NCBI RefSeq assembly: GCF_014170375.1
Contig: NZ_LZZW01000018.1
Coordinates: 124,001 to 188,000, forward strand
DNA from: Variovorax sp. UMC13
GTDB lineage: Bacteria > Pseudomonadota > Gammaproteobacteria > Burkholderiales > Burkholderiaceae_C
DNA: 64,000 bases
Direction of reading: 5' to 3'
Shown: positions 33,679 to 42,446 of the stretch, one piece after another
Numbering within the stretch: position 1 is the stretch's first letter
Layout: the number at the start of each line of letters is the position of its first letter
Position numbers and translations under genes: made by a program
The notes under the pieces: generated by a model
Databases searched by the model: none
What the model was told of the DNA's origin: nothing
Seen by the model: only the letters and a program-made list of their open reading frames with translations

Positions 33679-34707
33679 ATGACCTCCATCCCTTTCATCG
33701 CCCGCGCTCGCCGAATCCGCTGGGCCCGCCTGGTCGCCGTCGGCGTGGGCATCGCCATCCTGGCCGCGTGCTCGCGCACCGAGCCCGAGGCGAAGGCGCC
33801 CGTGGCCGCGCCGGCCGCCGAGGCTGCGCCGCTGAAGTTGCGCTACGCCGGCTATCCCGGCGTCACCGGCCTGGGCGTGCAGCTCGGCATCGAGAAGGGC
33901 TTCTTCAAGGACGAAGGCCTGGCGCTCGAGTTCATCAACACGCAGGATGCGATCTCGGGCCTGGCCAGCGGCGACATCGACATCGCCGACTGGAACACCA
34001 CGGGCGCGATCGTCGCGGCCGGCAAGGGGGTGCCGCTGAGCATCGTCGCATCGATGTTCCGCCATGTGGGGCCGTTCTATCTGGTGGGTGCGCCCGAGGT
34101 GGCCTCGGTGGCCGCGCTCGAGGGCAAGACGGTGGGGGCGGCCGCCTTCGGCACCGGCCTCGATGTGTATGCGCGCACCATCCTGTCGAAGGAGGGCGTG
34201 CCGCTGGACAGCGTGTCCTTCGTCGCCAACGGCGTCAACGCCGCCGCGCTCGCCACGGTGGAGAACGGCTCGGTCAGCGCCACCATCCTGCACGAGCCTT
34301 TCGCCTCGCTGGCCGAGGCGACCGGCAAGGGCAAGGTGCTGGCGGCCGGCTACGACTACCTGCCGCGCTTCCACACCGGCGTGATCGTGGCCAACAACCG
34401 GTTCATCGCGAATGCTCCGCAAGGCGTCGAGAAGTTCCTGCGCGCGTACTTCAAGTCGAACGCATACGCCAAGGCCCACCTCGACGAGTACAAGGCCTTC
34501 TACGCGAAGCGCCTGGGTGTGGACCCGAAGGTGGCCGATGCCGCGGTGCAGCGCGAGCTCCCGATCTGGGCCAACGACCCCAAGGTGTCGCTGGAGGAAG
34601 TGGAGGAAACGCAGAAGATCCAGCTGGCGCTGGGCTTCCAGAAGGAGCTCTACGACGCCGCGAAGTTCGTGAACCTGGCGTTCATCCCCAAGGCCCCAGC
34701 GCCCTGA
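33679..34707 (+). CDS. ABC transporter substrate-binding lipoprotein (SsuA/NMT1 type)
   Basis: A 342-residue binding protein. The signal ends in a lipobox (GIAILAACS, Cys near residue 31), so it is membrane-anchored, unlike typical soluble SsuA. The NMT1/SsuA fold shows LKLRYAGYPGVTGLGVQLGI, EKGFFKDEGLALEFI and GLASGDIDIADWNTTGAI. The ligand could be an aliphatic sulfonate, taurine or a related compound. It sits between the permease and ATPase genes in the operon. Confidence 0.9.
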   Translation: MTSIPFIARARRIRWARLVAVGVGIAILAACSRTEPEAKAPVAAPAAEAAPLKLRYAGYPGVTGLGVQLGIEKGFFKDEGLALEFINTQDAISGLASGDIDIADWNTTGAIVAAGKGVPLSIVASMFRHVGPFYLVGAPEVASVAALEGKTVGAAAFGTGLDVYARTILSKEGVPLDSVSFVANGVNAAALATVENGSVSATILHEPFASLAEATGKGKVLAAGYDYLPRFHTGVIVANNRFIANAPQGVEKFLRAYFKSNAYAKAHLDEYKAFYAKRLGVDPKVADAAVQRELPIWANDPKVSLEEVEETQKIQLALGFQKELYDAAKFVNLAFIPKAPAP

Positions 34708-34720
34708 GCGCGCGGCATCC

Positions 34721-35509
<789 letters not shown>

Positions 35510-35675
35510 GGATGCGTGCCTGCCTTTGGCGTCGAGTGCATGCGGCCGGGTAATTTGCCGAGCTTGGAGGCCGTGTCGCGTTCGAGCTGGAATTCCCGGG
35601 TTTGGCTCATTTGCTTTGGCATTTGGCGGCTAGATCTCAGGGGGCCGTGCTCTCGGCGGTGCGATGGCTACAGTG

Positions 35676-35706
35676 GGCGGCGGATTCAACCGGTCGACGC
35701 AACACA
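35676..35706 (+). repeat. Left terminal inverted repeat of the IS30 element
   Basis: Reads inward from GGCGGCGGATTCAACC and is identical over 31 bases to the reverse complement of 36880-36910. The match stops at 35675 on the outside and 35707 on the inside, which sets the element boundary. Confidence 0.88.
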
Positions 35707-35739
35707 ACAACCACTGCTGAGGCAGAAGGAGTGTTGCAG

Positions 35740-36900
35740 ATGAAGTATCGGACGCGAACCTACTACACGGACGCCCAGAAGGCATTGATGTGGGAGCGCT
35801 GGAAGGAAGGCTGGACTCTGCATCAGGTCGGCCATCTGTTCGACCGACCTCACACCTCCATCCACACCATCCTGTCGAAGGCCGGTGGCATTCGACCAAC
35901 GGACCGGCGGCGCAGCGCGAAGGCGCTGACCCTGGCGGAGCGAGAAGAGATCTCTCGTGCTCTAGTGATCGGTTAATCGATGCGCTCGGTGGCCGCCCGA
36001 CTTGCCCGGGCACCGTCGACCACCAGCCGCGAGATCGGTCGCAACGCAGGGCAAGACTGCTATCGGGCGAGCGTCGCCGACGAAGCAGCCTGGAACCGTG
36101 CCCTGCGGCCGAAGCGCTGCAAACTGGTCATGAATCGAGCGCTGGCTGGCGTCGTGGCGGACCTGCTTCGAATGCGGTGGTCGCCGGAGCAGATCGGCGG
36201 TTGGCTCGAGCATACTTATCCGAACGACCCGGGCCTTCATGTGTCACACGAGACCATCTACCGCAGCCTGTTCATTCAAGCGCGTGGCGCGTTGAAGAAG
36301 GAACTGCTGGAGCATCTCAGACGCACACGCGGCATGCGACGCTCTCGTTCCTACACACAGAAGACGGCGATCCATGGGCAGATTGCTGATGCCGTGTCGA
36401 TCAGGGAGCGCCCTGCATCTGTCGAAGATCGGGCAGTGCCTGGCCATTGGGAGGGAGACTTGGTCTTCGGGAGCGGCAACAGCCAAATCGCCACGTTGGT
36501 CGAGCGACAGACGCGATACGTGATGCTGGTCAAACTCGAAGGCAAGGACTCGCAGTCGGTCGTCAACGCGTTGATCAAGAACGCACGCAAGTTGCCGCAG
36601 GAGCTCTACAAGTCATTGACTTGGGATCGAGGCACGGAGATGCACGGTCACAAGCGATTCACGATGGCCACCGACATCCAGGTCTACTTCTGTGATCCAC
36701 AGAGCCCCTGGCAACGCGGCAGCAACGAGAACACCAATGGGCTGCTGCGGCAATACATGCCGAAGGGCATCGACATCTCGGGCTACTCACAGCTCCAACT
36801 CAACGCGATCGCGCGACAATTGAACGAGAGGCCGCGCAAGACACTCGGCTTCCACACACCCGCTGAGATGTTCAGCGAATGTGTTGCGTCGACCGGTTGA
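35740..36900 (+). pseudogene. IS30-family transposase interrupted by an in-frame TAA
   Basis: The frame starts at ATG 35740 (MKYRTRTYYTDAQKALMWER, N-terminal HTH) and meets TAA at 35974-35976. The same frame then continues without shift through SMRSVAARLARAP to 36900. Without the stop it would be 386 residues, a normal IS30 length. The DDE core is intact: GHWEGDLVFG (first Asp), LTWDRGTEMHGH (second Asp) and WQRGSNENTNGLLRQYMPKG (Glu). The stop may derive from CAA by one C-to-T change, since glutamine is common at this place in related proteins (from memory). An internal ATG at 35980 could give an HTH-less fragment. The element is probably immobile unless helped in trans or by read-through. 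Confidence 0.85.
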
Positions 36901-36952
36901 ATCCGCCGCCGCCAGCTGTCATCGCGGTGGAAGCCGCTTTGGCCCAAAGGCA

Positions 36953-37183
36953 CTACTGGCGCTTGATACGTCGAACGATGTACACGGCTGCGGCGACAGC
37001 CAACACTACGCCAATCGCGCCTGATGTCAGCAAGTGATCGCGCACAAGCGAGTAGACCCACCAGAGAGGGACGACGACGACAAAGATCAGAAGCGGCAGC
37101 ACGAACAGCCATTCCCCGATTTGTGCAGCCGCACCTAAAGCCTCCCAACTTTGCCGCCAATGTCGTGATTTGAGCTTCGTCAT
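36953..37183 (-). CDS. Small two-helix membrane protein of unknown function (76 aa)
   Basis: Not recognised. After a basic N-terminus (MTKLKSRHWRQSWEALG) come two hydrophobic segments, EWLFVLPLLIFVVVVPLWWV and TSGAIGVVLAVAAAVYIV, then a basic tail RRIKRQ. It is predicted to be a small inner-membrane protein with both ends in the cytoplasm. The gene lies 43 bases past the right end of the IS30 element, in a patch with lower GC than the genes around it. Three other small genes on the same strand follow upstream. Function unknown; acquired DNA is likely. Confidence 0.6.
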   Translation of the reverse strand: MTKLKSRHWRQSWEALGAAAQIGEWLFVLPLLIFVVVVPLWWVYSLVRDHLLTSGAIGVVLAVAAAVYIVRRIKRQ

Positions 37184-37244
37184 AGTGTCTTCGGTATACA
37201 GAGGCCTTCAAACAGCCGTGACTGCCACCGGTCGAAAGCCGAGG

Positions 37245-37520
37245 TCAGAGCCAGCGTTGCGACGCGCTGTCCGCGTCCACATCGTTGGGCGTGAACGAAC
37301 CGAACAGGGTCGCCGAGAGGTAGAAGCCAACGGCTGCAACCAGCATTTGAAGCATTTCACCCACGGCTGGAATGAGGTGCCAAGGCAGATTGCAAAGTAC
37401 CACGGTTACAACGAACGAAAGAAATGCCAACCGAGCGCCTTTTCGGTAGAGCGTAAGCGTACAACCCAGCGTTGGAACCCTGAGCATCGAATGCCCCCGA
37501 AGCTTTTGCAGCGTTGACAT
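37245..37520 (-). CDS. Small membrane protein of unknown function (91 aa)
   Basis: Not recognised. Two hydrophobic stretches (LAFLSFVVTVVLCNLPWHLI and MLQMLVAAVGFYLSATLFG) follow a basic N-terminus, so an inner-membrane protein is predicted. The start at 37520 is chosen because AGAGGATG gives good spacing; an ATG two codons upstream sits too close to it. The codon choice is less GC-biased than in the flanking operons. It is on the same strand as the 76-, 148- and 77-residue genes, with gaps of about 60-140 bases. Confidence 0.55.
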   Translation of the reverse strand: MSTLQKLRGHSMLRVPTLGCTLTLYRKGARLAFLSFVVTVVLCNLPWHLIPAVGEMLQMLVAAVGFYLSATLFGSFTPNDVDADSASQRWL

Positions 37521-37592
37521 GGTCATCCTCTTTGAGTCAAATTTTGAGGGCGCGCCCGAGCGTCGGCTTCTGGCCGTATTCTGACGTCGCGC

Positions 37593-38039
37593 TCAAGCGC
37601 CCAGTCGAACAAGGTCGTCGAACGAGTTCGACGCTTCAAGGTTCGTCGACTTGATTGAAACCGTAACCGTGCCAGCTCGCTGACGTGCACGGACCAAGTA
37701 CGAACCCGGCGCGGCATCGAAGAACACGTTTCCATATTCCGCTTCCGGCTCCAGACCAGCGGCGCTCATCATCTCGCCGGCACCGAAGAAGTACCGACCG
37801 CTAGTGTTCTGCACGAAAAATTTAACGTCTGCGTCCGCGAACTCCTCGTGTGGGACGAGTTCGAGCTCATAGCATCCGTCGGCGCTGACGTTCATGAACG
37901 CAGCGTTCGCCCGGTTGACCTCGAGCAGTTCTTCCTGAGGCAACGACCACCGATCGGCATCTTCGTTGAGCCGGTGCCGCATGCACTCCGGGTCGAAAAG
38001 GACGATGGTGGCGGTGTCGGTCGTTACGGTTGTGCGCAT
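37593..38039 (-). CDS. Soluble protein of unknown function in IS-flanked patch (148 aa)
   Basis: Not recognised. An acidic soluble protein, beta-rich by appearance: TDTATIVLFDPECMRHRLNE, CYELELVPHEEFADADVKFF, NVFFDAAPGSYLVRARQR. There is no signal peptide or membrane helix. Small acidic proteins in such islands are often immunity or antitoxin proteins; with no cognate toxin in view, this is only a possibility. Lower GC than flanking operons, like its three small neighbours. Confidence 0.6.
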   Translation of the reverse strand: MRTTVTTDTATIVLFDPECMRHRLNEDADRWSLPQEELLEVNRANAAFMNVSADGCYELELVPHEEFADADVKFFVQNTSGRYFFGAGEMMSAAGLEPEAEYGNVFFDAAPGSYLVRARQRAGTVTVSIKSTNLEASNSFDDLVRLGA

Positions 38040-38175
38040 CGCTCAATGTCTGGTGTTGGCCGAATTTTGCCTCAGGCCGCAAGCCGCTATTTCTGGCCGC
38101 GTGCCGACGCTGTCCCGCAGTCGCATCAAAGAATGGCTGACCCATAACTGGTCATGGGCCGACTATTCTTTTCCC

Positions 38176-38409
38176 TCACGGAATAGTCAAGTCCAAGCCA
38201 AGCATTCTGCCAAGGCCAAAGGTGAAGAGCGAGATCACCAGAAGCGATAGCAAGAAGACTGCGGCCACCTTGCCGCTCGTGCGTAGCACCGCGCTCTGCT
38301 TCTTCTTGTCCTTGTTTGCTTTCTGATAATGCCATTTGATGGCGAAGAACATACCCGTGCCGAACACGAGAAGCTTGAACGTAACGAAGACGATGGGGAC
38401 CCAATCCAT
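38176..38409 (-). CDS. Small two-helix membrane protein of unknown function (77 aa)
   Basis: Not recognised. Two hydrophobic segments (WVPIVFVTFKLLVFGTGMFF and VAAVFLLSLLVISLFTFGLG) are separated by a strongly basic loop HYQKANKDKKKQ. The topology with a positive loop predicts a cytoplasmic loop and both ends outside. It is the most upstream gene of the small-gene patch. The 3' remnant of a second ssuB-like gene begins 88 bases further on. Confidence 0.6.
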   Translation of the reverse strand: MDWVPIVFVTFKLLVFGTGMFFAIKWHYQKANKDKKKQSAVLRTSGKVAAVFLLSLLVISLFTFGLGRMLGLDLTIP

Positions 38410-38496
38410 AATTTTGAATATTCCAGGCTATTAGGTGACGCTATCTATCGAGAGGAGGGCCGGTCCGCGATCGGCCTCAATCAGACAGGCAGCGCG

Positions 38497-38590
38497 CGCG
38501 GGTGAGGGGGCAGAAGGCGCCGATCGAGGTCGAGGCCGAGGTGTATGGTGCCATTCATGGAATCGATGGCGGCGATGAGGTCGTCGGCAC
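38497..38590 (+). pseudogene. 3' remnant of a second SsuB-like ATPase gene
   Basis: Bases 38497-38575 align with the end of the intact ATPase gene (about 35391-35469), with 11 mismatches in 79 by hand count. Both encode RG-QKA-IE-EAEVY-AIHG. Upstream, nothing else of an ATPase is present. Downstream, the frame runs on without homology. It is therefore a decayed tail of a paralogous or duplicated transporter gene, not a functional gene. Confidence 0.7.
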
Positions 38591-38725
38591 GGAGCATTCG
38601 TGCGCTGCTGCCTTTCGTGAGGATCGGGGCGATCAGCAGATGGCCCAGGGGCTGGACGTGGCGGTCGAGCCGATGGAGAGCGGGCCCATCTTGCATCGGG
38701 TGCGATGCAAGGGACTCGCGCCGGC

Positions 38726-39748
38726 TCAGCGCCAGCCCAGCGCCGGCGCCACCTGGGTCAGGATGGTCTCGATCACGTGCGCGTTGTACGCGACGCCCAA
38801 CTGGTTGGGCACGGTCAGCAGAAGGGTGTCGGCCTCCGCGATGGCCTCGTCCTGCGCCAGCTGCCCGATCAGCTGCTCGGGCGCCGCGGCATAGCTGCGA
38901 CCGAAGATCGCCTGCGTCTGCTCGTCGATCAGGCCGACCGTGTCGCCTTCCTGGCCGCCGCGCCCGAAATACATGCGGTCCTGGTCGTTGACCAGGGCGA
39001 AGATGCTGCGGCTGACCGACACCCGCGGCGTGCGCGCATGGCCGGCTTCCTTCCAGGCCGCGCGGTAGGCGCGGATCTGGCGCGCCTGCTGCACATGGAA
39101 GGGCTCGCCGGTCTCGTCGGTCTTGAGTGTCGAGCTCTGCAGGTTCATGCCGAGCTTCGCGGCCCAGACCGCCGTCGCGTCGGAGCTCGATCCCCACCAG
39201 ATGCGTTCGCGCAGGCCCTCGGCATGCGGCTCGACGCGCAGCAGTCCCGGCGGGTTCGGGAACATCGGCCGCGGGTTGGGCGGGGCGAATCCCTCGCCCC
39301 GCAGCACGTCCAGGAAGACCTGGGTGTGCTCGCGCGCCATGTCGGCGTGCGTGCGGCCATCGGCGGGCGCGTAGCCGAAATGGCGCCAGCCTTCGATCAC
39401 CTGTTCGGGCGACCCCCGGCTCAGGCCCAGCTGCAGGCGCCCGCCGGCAATCAGGTCGGCCGCGCCCGCGTCCTCGGCCATGTAGAGCGGGTTCTCGTAG
39501 CGCATGTCGATCACGCCGGTGCCGATCTCGATGCGGCGCGTGCGGGCGCCGATGGCGGCCAGCAAGGGGAAGGGCGCGCTGAGCTGGCGGGCGAAGTGGT
39601 GCACCCGGAAATAGGCGCCGTCGGCCCCCAGTTCCTCGGCCGCCACGGCCAGCTCGATGGACTGCAGCAACGCGTCGGCGGCGGAACGTGTCTGTGACTG
39701 GGTCGACGGCGTCCAGTGGCCGAACGACAGGAATCCGATCTTCTTCAT
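38726..39748 (-). CDS. Luciferase-like (LLM) flavin-dependent oxidoreductase
   Basis: A 340-residue bacterial-luciferase-family protein. Features are [11 protein letters not shown] at the N-terminus, [20 protein letters not shown] with the conserved histidines, [20 protein letters not shown] and [20 protein letters not shown]. It belongs to the shorter luciferase alpha-like class, distinct from the NtaA-type enzyme at 31439. It probably uses FMNH2 from a reductase elsewhere. It is divergent from a truncated LysR gene that was probably once its regulator. The start at 39748 gives the normal length. Confidence 0.88.
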   Translation of the reverse strand: MKKIGFLSFGHWTPSTQSQTRSAADALLQSIELAVAAEELGADGAYFRVHHFARQLSAPFPLLAAIGARTRRIEIGTGVIDMRYENPLYMAEDAGAADLIAGGRLQLGLSRGSPEQVIEGWRHFGYAPADGRTHADMAREHTQVFLDVLRGEGFAPPNPRPMFPNPPGLLRVEPHAEGLRERIWWGSSSDATAVWAAKLGMNLQSSTLKTDETGEPFHVQQARQIRAYRAAWKEAGHARTPRVSVSRSIFALVNDQDRMYFGRGGQEGDTVGLIDEQTQAIFGRSYAAAPEQLIGQLAQDEAIAEADTLLLTVPNQLGVAYNAHVIETILTQVAPALGWR

Positions 39749-40047
39749 GGCTTGTGCTTTGCAGGGGTGGTCTGGGGCCGTGCCCGGCTGCGGATGGACA
39801 TCCGGCCGAGGCATGCGGGCCCGCCACTGTGCCAGTTGCCGCAAGACCGGGTGCGCGGGCGGTTTCTGGCCCGACGCGAGCCTGGGCCGGGCCTGAATAA
39901 GCAAGTGCGGATTGATTCGTTCACGGTCCGCGCGGCGCACCCTATGGTTGCGGTTTTCGTTTCCTGCGGCCGTTCCCGTGCATCTCTCATCTCCCTGCCT
40001 CCAGGCCGCGCGCCGGATGCCATCGCTCTCCCGACCCTCCGTCTCGC
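39749..40047. other. Intergenic region between the LLM gene and the LysR fragment
   Basis: About 300 bases with no gene. An AT-richer part around 39895-39960 could hold the promoter of the divergent pair; no clear palindrome is seen. Confidence 0.35.
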
Positions 40048-40332
40048 GTGCGTACCGTGTTCAGCATTGAACTGGTCGAGGCCCTGCGCGAGGTGTCGCG
40101 CCATGGCAACCTGACGCGCGCCGCCTCGGCGATGGACCTGTCCAAGTCCACCATCAGCAAGTACATCACCGAGCTCGAGTCGCAGGTCGGCGTGCGCCTG
40201 CTGCACCGGAGCACGCGCGTGGTGGAGGTCACCGACGCGGGCCGCCACCTGCTCGAGCGCAGCGTGGCGCTGGTCGACCTGGCCCGCTGCATCCAGTCGG
40301 AACTCGATGCGCGGGGCGCATCGCTGCGCTGA
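40048..40332 (+). pseudogene. Truncated LysR-family regulator (HTH part only)
   Basis: From a GTG start, 94 codons encode an intact [60 protein letters not shown]. The frame then stops at 40332, whereas LysR proteins are near 300 residues. The whole effector domain is missing and the downstream DNA is a monooxygenase remnant on the opposite strand. The fragment is probably the result of a deletion; a stand-alone DNA-binding peptide is possible but unlikely. Confidence 0.75.
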
Positions 40333-40336
40333 GCGC

Positions 40337-40884
40337 TCAGCGCGCTCGTTGTTGCGCGGGGTGCACCGGGTGCTGCAGGCCCAGGTGCTCTCGCAGCGTG
40401 CGGAAGCGCCGGAGTTCCGCTCGTGCATTCGACGCTTCGTGCAACCCAGGTCGACCGCGCGGTCATCGAGCGTGGCCCTGCCGAAGTCCTGACCGCCGAA
40501 GTAGTCCGACGGGAACTGCAGGGACTGCTCGCGCGTGATCAAGGTTTCCAGCGCGGCCAGCTTGTCGAGCGCCGCCCGCCGCGAAGGCCTGGCCATCGTC
40601 CGACGAGCCCGCCTGCACCCGCAACGGTTGGCCCTGGGGTGAGCGCGCGATGTTGAGCGGCCCTTCCACCGGGAAGAGCGCGCTCCGGTGTCGGCCGACT
40701 TGAACTGGCGCGCCAGGTTGAACGGCTCGCTGTACGAGGTCGAGGCCGTCGCCACCAGCCCGATGCGCTCGCTCGCGCCCGCGAGCGCCAAGACCAGCGC
40801 GATCGGCTCGAACCGGTTCAGGATGTTCGGATGCGAGGTCTCGTTGATGGCCAGGCTGTCGGCCAGGAAGGCCAGCGCTTCGAC
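40337..40884 (-). pseudogene. Degraded NtaA-type monooxygenase gene
   Basis: Pieces of an NtaA-like flavin monooxygenase are spread over different minus-strand frames. An N-terminal part has [20 protein letters not shown] and [20 protein letters not shown] (40690-40884), and a middle part has [20 protein letters not shown] (40577-40692). A C-terminal tail [20 protein letters not shown] ends at TGA 40337-40339. Compared with the intact relative at 31439, over half the protein is missing and at least two frameshifts are needed to join the rest. It is clearly non-functional. Confidence 0.72.
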
Positions 40885-40968
40885 ACCAGCGTGATGCGGA
40901 TGGTCATCGCTTCGCTCATCCTGCTGGTTACGCTGGTGCAGTTCGTAGGCGGCTGGCGCGGCGGCTGA
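40876..40968 (+). pseudogene. C-terminal fragment of an ABC permease (MetI-like)
   Basis: In one plus-strand frame [20 protein letters not shown] continues to [10 protein letters not shown] and a TGA at 40966-40968. The pattern (short polar lead, last membrane helix ending in LVQ, then a short basic tail) resembles the C-terminus of methionine-type ABC permeases. It abuts and slightly overlaps the monooxygenase remnant on the other strand, marking a rearrangement breakpoint near 40876-40884. Identification from about 30 residues is tentative. Confidence 0.4.
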
Positions 40969-41002
40969 CGCGCTGGGCACCGCCTGCCACAACCCAACCG
41001 GG

Positions 41003-42289
41003 TCAGGGCGTGCCTGAGGACCGGGTGCGAGGGCTGGCCTGGCGCGCCGACGCCGCTTCGCCCAGGGGAAGGTCGGCCTCGGCGTCCAGCCGTGCGGGCA
41101 GCCCCATCAGGGTGCGGATGAGATCGACTTGCCGGGTGGCCCCCATCTTCAGCATGGCCCGCTGGATGTGCGTGCGGACCGTCGACAGGGCGACACCCGT
41201 TCGCGCCGCAATGTCCCTGGCGTTGGCGCCGGCCGCGATCTGGGCCGCGACGCGCCCCTCCGCGGGGGTGAGGTCGAAGCACTCGGAAATGATCTGCGGG
41301 TCGAAGGAGGTTTGCGCTGCGGCCGGATCGTGCAGGATCACCAGGGCCCGCTCGGCCATGCCGAACGCCCCCATCGATGCCGAGGGCCGCAGCGCGCTGA
41401 TCAAGGCCAGCAAGGGCACCCGTGTGCCTCTGGGAATCGAGATCACCGATCGCGCCGGAGCCTGGGTCGTCCGCCTGGCCGTGTCGTGGAGCCCCAGATC
41501 GCGCAGGGCCAGGGTCAGCGCGGTGTCGGCCCGGTCGTCGCGGATGGCGAGCACACCGCCTCGTTCGAAGACGGCATCGCTGTCTTTCATCGTCCGCTCG
41601 GCGGCTTCGTTGCGATACCAGATGCCGCGCGCCTCGTCGACGATCAGCATCGCGTACGCGAATCTCGCAAGAAGCTGGCGCGCCATGCCCAGCTCGACAT
41701 AGCTTTCGCGCAGAAACACGAAGTTCCGCAAGGCCTCCGTCAGGTGATGCTTGACCTGCTCCAGCAGTGGCATCTCCGCCGCGCCGATCGGCTCGTCGCC
41801 GCTGCCCCGCATCGCACCGAACAGGAAGATGAAGTCGTTGCTCTCCACCAGCTTGGTGGCCGACAGGTAGCGCCCGCCGTGCGGGATCAGGAAGTCCTGA
41901 TAGAAGGGGCTTTGCGCGACATAGGCCGCATCGAAATGCTCGTGGCAGTGCATCCAGGCGGCTGCAGGCGTGGCCAGGGTCGGTGCGATGCGGGGATTGG
42001 TTGCATGGAACAGCCGCAGGTAGTCCAGCGCAGCCGAGGATCGGCCGGCCCCCCCTTCCTCGGTGAAGATCAGGCGGCCGTTGTGCTTGTCGATGCCGAT
42101 GATCTGCGCGCCCCACAGGTCCAGCAGGGCCGCGAGCCGGTCAAGCGGCTGCTGCCAGGGCAGCCGTCCTGCGGCGGCGGCGTAGATGTCGGATATCGCG
42201 CCCTCCATGGCGAGGGTGTCCGACGGGTCGGCGCCGGCGGAGGCCTCCAGCGTGGCAGCGACGAGAATTTCAGGCGTTGTGTCGGGCAT
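41003..42289 (-). CDS. LuxR-type transcriptional regulator (paralogue A)
   Basis: A 428-residue regulator. The N-terminal region of about 300 residues is a sensor-like domain with [40 protein letters not shown] and [15 protein letters not shown]. The C-terminal LuxR HTH reads [43 protein letters not shown] at good spacing supports the start at 42289 over an upstream ATG at 42367. It closely resembles the regulator at 44809-46029 along its full length, and the two flank the lipoprotein gene. The ligand of the sensor region is unknown. Confidence 0.85.
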   Translation of the reverse strand: MPDTTPEILVAATLEASAGADPSDTLAMEGAISDIYAAAAGRLPWQQPLDRLAALLDLWGAQIIGIDKHNGRLIFTEEGGAGRSSAALDYLRLFHATNPRIAPTLATPAAAWMHCHEHFDAAYVAQSPFYQDFLIPHGGRYLSATKLVESNDFIFLFGAMRGSGDEPIGAAEMPLLEQVKHHLTEALRNFVFLRESYVELGMARQLLARFAYAMLIVDEARGIWYRNEAAERTMKDSDAVFERGGVLAIRDDRADTALTLALRDLGLHDTARRTTQAPARSVISIPRGTRVPLLALISALRPSASMGAFGMAERALVILHDPAAAQTSFDPQIISECFDLTPAEGRVAAQIAAGANARDIAARTGVALSTVRTHIQRAMLKMGATRQVDLIRTLMGLPARLDAEADLPLGEAASARQASPRTRSSGTP

Positions 42290-42446
42290 ATCGGTCCTCG
42301 GATCCACCTCGGGTTGCCTCGGGCGTGATTCTGTCCCCGTGCCGGCATGCATGGAAGGCATCGACACAGCGCGAACGTTTCCGCAGACAAAAGACCGCCA
42401 CGCGGTGCGTGGCGGTCGGCTGCGGGCGCGGAGGGCGCGCGTCGCG

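Larger units (their letters stand above)
35676..36910 (+). mobile_element. IS30-family insertion sequence, 1235 bp
   Basis: Bounded by a perfect 31-bp inverted repeat (35676-35706 and 36880-36910, outer ends GGCGGCGG). It contains a single IS30-type transposase gene with an in-frame stop. Length and structure match the family. The flanking triplets (GTG at left, GCC at right) do not match, so no target-site duplication is visible; either it has decayed or the element took part in a rearrangement. The element follows the sulfonate-type operon by 166 bases. Confidence 0.88.

Noticed and set aside
35671-36915. Target-site duplication of the IS30 element
   Set aside because: The bases next to the two 31-bp ends differ (GTG and GCC), so no duplication can be claimed.
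40048-40332. A functional stand-alone HTH regulator
   Set aside because: The HTH is intact but the frame ends where a LysR effector domain should begin and runs into pseudogene DNA.
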